Positions 12,095-24,000 of a stretch of 64,000 nucleotides of DNA are shown in pieces. Location: positions 38,231,233 to 38,295,232 of the forward strand of contig NC_054747.1 in the NCBI RefSeq assembly GCF_018143015.1. Reading direction: 5' to 3'. Numbering within the stretch: the stretch's first letter is position 1; every line of letters starts with the position of its first letter. The position numbers and the translations under genes were made by a program. The notes under the pieces were generated by a model. That model worked only from the letters and a program-made list of their open reading frames with translations. It had not been told where the DNA came from and made no database searches. Source of the stretch: Lytechinus variegatus (lineage: Eukaryota > Echinodermata > Echinoidea > Temnopleuroida > Toxopneustidae).

Positions 12095-15000
12095 CTATAG
12101 AGGGAAAAATATGGAGAAAGAAAAAAATACTGAGTAAAAAGTCTCTCTAATTAATTCCTCAAGATCTTCTTTTGAAGGGGAAATTAGATTTCGCTCCAGT
12201 GTACAAGACCAAGATACAATTTTCGAAAAAACCCTTTTCTTCTATTTTATTCTCACTTTCGTACAACATGCCATGTAGGCCTATGCTATGGATGAACAAT
12301 AATACAGTGTGTACGTATACATTAAAGCTAATCGAACATGAATAATGGCAACATGGAATTTGACCTACCAATCAAATACAACATGTTACTTTAAATCTGT
12401 GTCTTCGATTTCATTATTCTATTCTCGTACCAGGTTTTGGCTTCTAGTTGGTTCAAACCTCGAGCCGTACAGTATCAAGACTGAGAATGAGGGATTCGCC
12501 TTGACGTCACAATGCAAAGTCACGATCGTGAAAAAGAATTCGTCCCAACATAAAATTGAATGATTCAATGTTTAAACTGACCTGTTTCTTCCATTTCATC
12601 CTTCTATTCTGATACCAGGTCTTGACTTGTAGTTGACTCAATCCTAATGTCTCAGCCAGCTCCAATCGATCAGGAGTAGAAAGATACTTCTGTTTATCAA
12701 ATCTATTACAAGAAAGACAAAGTAAAGAGAGTTTAACTATCACTAGTTTTTTTTCTAGCTAGAATCTATCAATACTTCATATGATTGACATATCAGTATC
12801 AATAATGCATATACCATTGTAATTTATTTCAAAGGGTTTAATTTAGGATGAAAGAACACTGTTGGGTTAATGTTTTGCCCGAGGACAAAGGTGCCTTTTG
12901 TTGGGGATTGAACCCTGCATGGACTTGGCTTCTCAGGCGCATTAGACCACCCGACCACGGCACCTCCAAAATAATGATGATCGTTAACATCGCAACAAAG
13001 CAACGATTTTAATCATCGTCACCCTCATCATCACTGCACACATTGATGAAATTTGCGATTCTTATAACTTTTGTCATTATAAAAAAAAAAATCATTCATT
13101 TTTAACTTTATGATCAGCATTATAATTGTTAGTTTTCATTTCGAAATCATTTCATATCCATTTCAAAATAATGATGATAATGACATTGCTAACCGCATAT
13201 TGATTGATTGGCCGATATGGCCTTTTATTTGTATCCAAAATAAAATCATATTTAACATGATAAAACAATATTTAAAAATATTCTAAAGAGGCAAGGGAAA
13301 ATAAAGCAAAACAAAATTTTAAATATAACAATTACAATAAATGGAAGCACAACATACATGTACCGGATGACTAATATGACTAATATCATTTATGTTATCC
13401 TTGTATGCTGTATCCAGATTGTTTAAGTAACAAAAGTTATCTCAGCATTTATTTTACACCCGGAAATACTATACCTTTACAATCTTGAATACAGATGTAT
13501 GCATTTCCTTTGTCTTAATCGTGACGTTGGGTTCACACATGAGTAAAATATTACATTCGTGGCATTGAAAAAAAAATATGTTCAAAATTATAGTGCGCAC
13601 ATCATAACTTTTATTAAGGCCAACAGTTGAAGGTCCGTTAAACACATTAGGATTATTCAGCATATGATTTGGGGCATTTTCTAAAATATTTTCAAATTCA
13701 AGTTCACAAATCATACCTCTTTTCAAGTCCTAACAGTTGAAGCTCCGTGAAAACCGTCCTGCTCCGCCGGCACTTCTTGGCCGCCCTGGCTGCTTCTGCA
13801 GGCGATACCGCCGGGGTCTTACCCCTCAGATAGACAGGCACCGGTATGGGTACACTGAGGGAGGGGTGTGTCCCTGGGTGGGGGTAGAGATGAGCTGGAT
13901 GGGGGCTGTAGTGCGGATGATGCTGGTTGCTAGGTGATAAGGAGGATGGATGGTGACGGTGGTGTGGATGGAGGGTGGGGTAGTAGGGCGTGGCTGCTGG
14001 ATGGGTCGTGGTGTAGAGTTGAGCTAATCCATCTGAATATGAGAAATAAAAAAAAAAATGTCTAAACTCATTAGAACTCATTCGGAAATTTAGCTTCTGA
14101 TTCATGAAATCTGAATTTCAAATTGATTTTTAAGCTCAATTATTGAAACAAAAACACAAATCATTAAGGCTGTTTGAAGTTTCTATCAATTTTACGTTTC
14201 CTTAGGAACATCGCGGTTCTGTGTAACTTTTCAAGAGTCTGAGATGCTGTAGTTTTCGTTCATTTTCATTTTGCAATGACATTTGCTATGAATTTGCAGA
14301 TAAAATACTTCCTTGATTACTATGATCTACTGAGTGACCTTTACCTTCTACTATTACAAATTTGAAGAGACGAATGGTGTCGATAGTGCATTTTACAAAG
14401 GTGATTGATAATCAAACTGTTCCAGGTTCCAGAGTCTGCTCTGATTCGTTTGTATTTCCTTTCCATGTCTCCCTCTCTTTATTTGGCAATTATATTGGTA
14501 TATTTTTGTATTTTGTTTCCTAGTATATTTCTGTTTCCTACATTCTTGATAGCGTATCGAGAACATCACGTCAGAAGAGGGATGGGGCACCGCCCCCCGT
14601 CTCCCCACCCCGTAGCTTAGTTACTGATTATGATTATATCGTCAGCTAGATACTGTCTTTATTTTTCATATCCCTTTACTTTGTTCTAACCTAGAGTAGA
14701 CTTCTGTACATAGATCAATTGTTAAGACTTCCAACATGGGGGTTAATATCAGCCCAAACATATCTTCAACAGATATAGACAGTATAATTGTTTAATTGCT
14801 TCAAATTTGTGGTGACATTTAATGCGATCGGGATGAATTAGGCAAAGTAAATTAAAAGCGAGGGGACGAGACAGGTGCGCTGGTGGTGGGCCAGCGGGGT
14901 CGTAATTGCGATAAATGATACCTTGCAATTAAATGCATTATTTGTGATAATGATGCTATTCAGGGCGCACGGGTGGCTGCCTTGTGCGTGGGCACAACTA

Positions 15001-18000
15001 CGCATGCGCAGACGTACGAGCACTGCCTTTCTGACGTCATTGTGCGTTCGTATAGCATGCCTATGAGGGCCTGTTTAGCTTAGCTTATATTTTATTTTTG
15101 TAAACGCTTTTATTTGCAATGAGAACTTTTTCTTGTAAACCCTAAACTGTTGCAAATTTTTGTTAGAATCATACATATAAAACGGAAGAGTGAGCATTTT
15201 TTCTCCATTTTTTATATAAATTTTTGATTGTACAACTGGAAGTAGAAAGCTCGTGCCTAAACGCAACATAGCTACAGAAAACGATTGATTTATATATACA
15301 TTTCATGTAACTAAAAAAAAAACGATATTAATAGAACTGAATAATTGTCGATCTTATAAAGAACGTTTAAAAGTTGTATACTCTTAGCATGCTTAGGGGA
15401 GAGAATTATATCAATAAAATCATGAGCTATGGCGAAACGCGGCGCGATGCCTGAATATAATATCAGGGGGTTAAAGTAACAATGTTGAACATCCTAAGAT
15501 GTGATTACTTGAAAGGAAACATGATAAATGGCAAGATTATTATTGGTATAGCTTGTCCGAGGCATCTCCATAACTGAATCGGAGACATGCCAACAGTGAC
15601 AAGATAAAAGGCGGGTTCCTCTCGGCTTGGTCTCAGCGGGACACCGCTCGACTCTCCAGTACCAGCCGCGCGATGCAATTCAAAAATGACGTTGGGCTGG
15701 AGGGAGGTACGCTTATAGAAAAATCATTTCCAACACTAACAAAACTATTTACCCCTTTGTGGGGTCCAAACATTCTTTAAGTATCCTCGTCTGTACTTAT
15801 ATATCTATCTCCCTCTCTCCCTCACTCACTCACTCTCACATACTCACCCACTCCCTTACACTCCATCTCTCTCTCTCTCTCTGACTTCAAAACACCAAAT
15901 TAAAGTTCCCTTGAAAATAACACTCTTCTTTCCTCTTTGTAAAAATGGAAGTGAAGTAGAGTATATTCTCTTCCGACTCGACCCCATTTTTTTTTTTTTT
16001 TGCCATGTTCCTCTAAAAAACTGTTAGTAATTGGCGCAATATGAAACAAGTTTGCCTTTCGACAAGCAAGTGAGCTATAATGGGTTGATAGATTTGAGTG
16101 TGAGCGCAACATGGCGTGTCTTGCAACATTGCGTTTTAAAATTCCCGAACGAGTGAAGCGAGCGTGCCCAAATTTTGACCTTTTTGAAAAAAAAATGAAA
16201 GTAATTTTGTTTTAGCCTGTGACAAAATATTCAGAAAATAACATCGGATCTTTTCATTTTACTTTTCTGTTCTGCCTTCTCCTCCCTCTTGTTTCTTTTT
16301 TAAAAAAACTTTTCCCCTTTTTAGCAAGCTAGGTGCATGGAGGGGTAGTTGGTTCGAATAAAAAAAAAATCTGAAGGAAAAAATAAGTTGGGCTCTCGTT
16401 CATCAGTTGAAAGCTCTTTTTCCAACTGAGCTAGCATGCCCATTAAGTCTACTCTTTGGAATAGCTTGCCATTTTCCAAGAAAATCTTACTACAAACTAA
16501 GAAAAAAAAAACACACACGCCATACGTTATAAATGTCGAAGGAGACTCTTAGGCGCTACCTACTGGTATTTTTCAATTAACGTGTCACCGTTAATTACCG
16601 TCATGCACTTGGAGAAGTAAATCACATCCGGGGTAAGATACCGGCACAAAACGGGTCAGAGTGAAGGGTTGATCTCGATTATAACAAACAAAGAATGAGA
16701 GAGAGAGAGAGAGAGAAAGTAAGAGACCACCCCTAAAAAATAATAATGATAAAAAATAAATGAAACAAATAAACAAATAAATAAAGATAATAATAATAAC
16801 GATCCCGACAGACAGAGAGGGAGTTGGAGGGATGTAAAAGAAACATGAAATAAGATACACCAAACAGAGAGAGAGAGAGAGGGGGGGGGGGGGTGGTAAA
16901 AGATACAGTAAAATAAATACCATCCAAACACCTATAAAGAGAAAGAGAAAGGGAGAGAGAGAGAAAAATGAAAAGATAGGCATGTAGGCAGGTAGAGAGG
17001 GAGAGAGATCAAGCTGAGGTCTTACAGTACTTAAACCAGAAATTTGATAACGTCAAAGCTATAGCGATTGATAGTCACTGTGGATATGAAAAAATAGTAA
17101 ACATATATATAATATCAAGTAATAATTGCAAGACAAACGGATCAGAGTGAAAATATGATATACGATGTCGTTTTAAAGAAAAATATGCAAATTCATTTGT
17201 TAAATATTAGTATTAGTGTCGTGTACAGGATGAAGTTTTTAGTAATTTTCTAATTTATGATGACGCTCTTTATTTCATTTTTGTAAATCGATTTTATTCA
17301 GATTTTAATTCACCGACTGAGGGCGTATTGTTTTTTTACAGTCATGGGAAGCGTTTCGCTTGTCCGTTATTGTTAAATTTCTTTAATTTTGTGATCCGAG
17401 CCCAATGACGTAAGTATTATTTGTTTATTTTGAAGTTTATTAGTTATAATATCAGATAAGCCAAGTGGCATGCTGAAATATGGTTTTAAGTGATGAAATT
17501 AATGTGTGCAAGTTATGTAGGCCGAGTGAATGTGTCCAAATGAAAACGCCGTATACGTGTACGTGCATGCATTACGTAATAGAAAGCGAACGTGGCGGTA
17601 GTTGTGTATGGAAGGCGAACAACTTGAATTTGGCGCCTTTGTGTACGTCATGGATGCATTGGCGTTGTCATAAGCCATGTAAACATAAAGAAGTAAACAA
17701 AAACGCATTTAAAGTAGTAGTTGATTTCTTTTATTATGAAAAATGTTTTACATAAAAGGTGAATTTTAGGGTTCATTCATCAATACATGATATTCACAGT
17801 ATGCTTATACTTGATGTGACCTTGAAACATGCCAAGGTCATTCTTGGTTGTTGAATAATTTAAGTTGGAATGCAAGTCGACGTTATTTGCCTGTTTCGAA
17901 ATCTGTAGACATTATTTATATGTGTCATGACATGTTGTCATTTCAGCTTATACAAGTATTGTTTATTCTGTTATTAAATTGCAGATTGAATAATGTCAAC

Positions 18001-21000
18001 ACATCAACACTATAGACTCGGTCTGATTCTTGTGTTTGTTTAGTTTCGACGTATCACACGCCACGATTAGCATACTAGGAAAAAGGAATATTTGTTTATA
18101 TACCCCTATTCCAGCAAATCATTAACTAAATAATGTGGTAATCGTTTTTTAAAAACCCACCCCAATTCACTACAAAATATACTCCAACTACAAATTATTT
18201 CAAGACCCTTTTTCAGGGCACGTTGATTGGCAAACTAATTACCTTATGATTGGCAAACTAATTGACTTCAACTTTTTTCTTAGTTCTTTGAATAACCGAC
18301 CAACATTAGAAACGATATTCGTAAATGCTTACAAAATTCTTAGCGGCGCGCGTCTTTTATTTCTAGCACCGGGCGACAAGCGTGCGGCTCTCACCCCATG
18401 AGCTCGGCGCGTTTTACTCGTCAGCCCGCTGAGGGTTCGACGTGTTCGTTGAGGGACAAATAAGTAAATTTAAAGTGTGCCATTACTTCCTAACCTGCTC
18501 ACCATATGCACAAAAAATTGTTGTTTCAGTTCAACCGCTTTTCAAAGAATTGTTTGTCTCTTCTATCTTTCTTTTCTCCCGCTCTCATTGTTGGTGTTAA
18601 TCAGTTACGTTAAACGGCCTAGTGACGAAATATTTATTGAGTGTGTGCGTCATGTGCGTGAATATAACTCGGAAGGTGGGTGTGGGCCATAGGGGTGGCA
18701 TTAGCGATGTTGGTGCAATATACACCAACGAACATTTGTTCAATTTGTTTTAAAGATACTAATATCTGTTCATTCTGTAAACATAACCCGGAATCTTATG
18801 AACATTATTCTGGCTTTGTAATGATGTTAAAGCTTTATGGCAGAGGGTCATTGAAAACTTGTTTGATAAAGCTTCAAAATGCAGAGTGGAAAGATATACA
18901 TGTGGGAATTAATGGATCCGATCTTGAAGTGAAATTTTGTAACACGGTAATCTTTTTAATGAAATATATCATTTTTAGATCAAGGTCAGAAGGTAGAGTT
19001 CCTACTCAAGAAGAGTATTCAGAGAGTCGTAGAATATCGAAATGAAGAAAAGCAATTAGCTATTAAAAGGAACAAGTTAGACAAGCATTTATTAAAATGG
19101 AGAGAATGTACCGAAATGGCAGGACTGAGGGCGATATCCAGGTGTGATTTGGGAGAAAGTGACTGTGTAGGTGTGTGTGAGGGTGTGTGTATGTGTGTTT
19201 TGGGGGGAGGGATAATGAAGTTTTCCTTTGGGATGGGTGATTCTTTGGGATGTTTTTTTTTTATTTATTTATTTTTTTTTTTTTACTTGTCGATTTTTTT
19301 TTTGATTTGCTTTGTCTTTGATGAGTGCAAGCCAAGTAATCTCATATAGTTTTAAATCATTGTTGAATATTTGATACATGAAAGGAAAAGTGTTAGGCAT
19401 ATTATATGTATTTTTTTAAGGGGATCCTAGTGTCAGTATATCTATTTGTTAATTGGTTTGTTTTGGATTTGGGTCTACTTTGTTTTGTTCTTTCTTTGTA
19501 TTCCATGTATAAAAGCCCTCCACAAATGTGCAAGGGAAGACTTTGATTGGGGCGGGGGGGGGGGGGAGGAGTGGTGTTTCAAACATTTTATAATGATTTC
19601 ATTGTTTCTCTTTAAGTTATATATGATTTATGCTGGTATTAAGTTAGTGAAAAATGTCCAAATATGAAATGTAAAATATTATGTGTTTTGAAATGTTAAT
19701 TTGAAATGTTATGTTTTTGTTCATGGAATCAGAATAAACAATATGAAAAAAAAAAAAAAAAAAAAAAAAAGATGTTCTAGACAGTAATACGCTTGGTTTT
19801 TTTTCAATACAGGCAACGATGTTCATGAGCTTTACAGGAGGTGTTTAAACACGTGTGTAAAATCTTACACACTAAAGTTTCTTATTATTAAATATTCAAC
19901 TGATTAACAATTCTTGTTTACAATTTTAAACAACCATTCACAATTTTAATCATGTAAAGTTGAGGTAATAATCAACGTTGTTGAAGGAAAAAACAGCAAC
20001 GTTTTCTTTCAAATTTAGCGTTCATTTTCCAAATATATGTTTTTATTAATTAATCACAAAGTAGACTTATCATATTCTACTGCGAAAGAGCCTATTAAAG
20101 AATTTCTGACCTGTGTAGCAGCGTCTCGGCAGCGTAAGGATCCACAAATCTTGATTAGTAAAACCTGGCGTTTGGGCCAAATTGCTTTTAAAAAGTAATG
20201 AGGGAGCAAAGCGAGCAAGAAAACTTAATCTTTTACGAATTGAAAGCTAATTTTCTGATAGATTTTAACAGAATATTCAGAAAAATATAATTCTCCCTCC
20301 CCCCGTTTATTTTGTTTCTTTACCTCCTTTCTTGTTCATGGTACCGTTTCTTGGAGGTCGGGGGTGGGGATGGTTTGGATGCAAAGCCCAAGATCCCCCC
20401 TCCCCAAACACTATCTATACATCAGTGTATCTCGGGCAATTTATTCAGATGAGAAGTCTTTCTCCATTCGGTCAGTAACTGTTGGTCTATTTGTCATGTT
20501 TGTCAAAATCGTTTACCTCTCGAAAGTTGATGATCAAAGGATTTTTAAGCCCTTTTATTCGACCAATCTTACTTTATTTAGGTCTGGCCGGAGCACCTGT
20601 GTTTATACTTCCGAAGCCAGGAATTGTTTCCAATTACTTAGCTATCTTTAGGCCAATGCCTCGGGCAAGTTTGGAATAATAGACCGGACAGGTGCCATAT
20701 TTTGAAATATGAAAATTCACCCAGCGTAAGATCGCTGATTGGAATAATGCATCTATAAGTGCGCGCGTGAATCTCTCTAATTTGTGTCTATTATCATTCT
20801 TCGGATTTTGATCGGTGAACGTCATGTATTTTGCTGAATGACCATTGGTCAGTGATTTCGTGACGTATAATGCGTGAAATGGGATGAGGGAAAAGGAATG
20901 CAATTTATACATATGTAATTGTATGCATGTATTCATTTTTTTTAATAAAAAAGAGCAATTTAGCTAATAGACAAATATTAGAGAGAATTATATAATTTTG

Positions 21001-24000
21001 TTTACACTCCTCCTGAATACAAATTTTAGATCATGTTCTGCGTCTACTTTGCATTCTTTATCTTGCTCTTCAGCTGATTGTCTACGAGCCTCATATTACT
21101 CCGCATTTCGTCTATTTTTCATTTCTTTATCCTTTGTTTGTCCTCTTCCAACAGGTAAATCCAGCCCATATTATATTTTATCCACTTGTCTCCTTCATTC
21201 CCTTTCTTCTACTCTTTTTTGTCTCTTTTTGTTCTCTCCCTCTTCTTCTTCTCCTTCATCTCCCCTGTATTAAAAAATAATAATTCCTTCTCCCTATCAT
21301 AGACAATCTTGCTAATGTAGACTTTTCCTATCTTCTATAACGTCAATTCCCTTCCACCTTCGGCTATACAAACTCATATTTTTTTTATATAAGATCTCGG
21401 TTGCATTTAAAGCGATACAAAATTAGATCACTTAACTTAAAGCGAATGTCATTTCCGATGTTCCCGCCCAAGAAAAAGCGCAAGAAAATTATCTTTGCAT
21501 TTTCTAGGTTTAATCAATTATCATCATATACATGATATACGTGACTCTAAATATTTGTTTTGATAAGATAGAAAAATGTCATTCAAAAAAAAACGAATGC
21601 AATATCGACAAGAAACAAAAATGAAAATGCATTACCGTTAGGCCTAATGAGTTCTTGTTTTAGAAACAAACAAACAAACTATTACAGTCCTGTTTTCTAG
21701 TAATATAAATCATCTACATGAATTGCCGGAACGGATAAAAAAACAATCGAATTATAGTAATGGGCTAAAATTGTTGATCGTTCCATCTTCCAGCGATGCA
21801 TCGGATTGTTCGCCGTCAGAATTCGGTCGATATAAGATGCTATTGCCCGCCCATCCCGTCAGAGTTCATTACCTCTGCTATTCTGACAACACAATATGGC
21901 TGGGAGGGAGAGGGCTATATTATTACTATCCTTCGATTAAGTAGGTCCGGCCAATTTCCTAACCCAGTCAATTATCCAATTACATTGCTAATGGTTTGAT
22001 AATGAGGAAGGATGATTATATCAGTAATAACTGAAAATGGGTGGTATTATTTTAGAAGGGGGTAAGATGTCTTGTCAGACACTCCAAGCGATGTTAAGAG
22101 TCATGACAGTCTTAACAGCAAACTTCATCACCTATCCTAGAGCGCTGTTGAAGGTACCAAGTGACGAAAACGTTTCAAAATTTGAAGAACTGTCACAAAT
22201 TATCAAGCTTAAAAAGTATTTTTTTTTATTTTGTGTCGGAAAGGTGAAAACAATATGCATTAACTGGTTTTGTCCATTCGATGATAATGATTAAAAGATA
22301 CAAGTACTAAAAATGTATATACTCTACTGCAGCATATGCAGTGTGATGTAATCTTGGTACTGTATAAATACGCATATTCGTACACAACACACATACACCC
22401 GCACTCCTACGATCAAAGAAAATCATTTTTTGTTCAATTAATTTTTTTTTTCATTTTGCTATCAATTTATTTATCTATGCATAACTTAACTAATTTAGTT
22501 ATTCTCCACACTTTGCCAGAATAAACCTCATTTAGCCAACGTCTCTGTCTTCTGACGTAGGGTCCGAGAAAGAAGGCAAAAGTCACAAAGACTCTCTCTC
22601 CAACGTGGGTGTTGTTATTTTTCAATTGCATTTGATAGAAATGAACCCCTGAAAAACCTTACTGCTTATTCACTTGTACTTTTAATCTCATTTACTTGAT
22701 TTTTTTATCCTTTTTTAATATTTATCTTTTATTTTATCATATTTGGGGCTAACCATTTTCCCAAAAATAGTGAGGAACGTTTCCACTGTTTAAGCAACCT
22801 ATTTTTAAATTGTTTCATCGAACATCTGCTGAATTGTTATCGTTTTCATAAGGTATAATCAAAGATTTTATATTTTCTAAGGGGAGAAATGCAAAGTATT
22901 CTTGTTTCCCTCTTATCACGTGGCCTTGTCTGAAGCGTTCTCACTTACATCCGTTTTTTTTAAAGATTTTTGTTTCTTTTTATTTCATTTTTTATCTTGT
23001 AAGTTTCATTTATTTCTCGTTTCCCTCTCTTCTATCTTACATCATTCACATAGTAGTAATGAAATAATAAAATAACCCATTACCAATAAAATTACAATCA
23101 CTCAGTGAAATAGGCTTTATATTGTCTACCTATAGGAGCGCCTTGAGCACCTAACAAGGTGGATATGTGCGCAAAATAAATACCCCATATTATTATATTA
23201 TTATACCTGTCTATCTTTTAACCTAATATTTAACTCAACATATCTTCTTACACTTTTAAGTTGCGGATTTAGTGGGTGTTATAAAAAACAATTCAACATT
23301 GTCGACATCAATTATTTGAAATACAAATAGGAGGCCTATTGCGACAGCAATTAGATACATGTTCCAAATGTTTGGATGTATTTGGATGAAGTTGTGTGAA
23401 ATCATATTTTCTTCGATCATGTCGATCAAGTAGAAATATTGGGATACAACATTGTTATATTTAAATGTTACTGCTTTGGCTATTGGGACCGTTACACTGT
23501 AAAAAATGAAGTGCTAATTTAGCACTTACAGTGCTTGTATAGTGACTGCACTACAAGTGCTGATTTTCTGGTTTAAATTTGAACTAGAAAATCAGCACTC
23601 GTAGTGCAGTAACTATGCAAGTACTGTAAGTGCTGAATTAGCACTTCATTTTTACGGTGTAAATTACTTTATTTTTTCTACGACGACCAAATCATATAAC
23701 AGAATATTCAAAATAGAAAATATACTAACATGATTAAGTTGATAGATATTTCTTTAAAAAAATCACCCCCTTTCGCATTTCGTTGAAAGCGGGTGAGGCC
23801 TTCCTTTGTTTTTACTGAAATTATGAACTATAGTTCGAGTGGATTCTTGCTTTTTAAACCCAATTACATGTTGAAGTTTCGTGTGAAAGGGCGGTTAGTC
23901 ACACTAACGAAACTCCAAACTTACCGATGATACGATATGGCATTCAAAATAACTTTGTAGAATTGACCGGACTGAAGTCTTTATCTTTGATGTGACTAGG

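Noticed and set aside
13704-14105. Single-exon reading of the homeobox fragment, including the sequence left and right of the splice sites
   Set aside because: The part before SDGLAQ and the part after GLEKR are intron. The homeodomain continues only after splicing to 12702.
18477-19045. 121-codon open frame as a gene
   Set aside because: It is part of a broken LINE; the zinc-finger motif continues in another frame after 18805.
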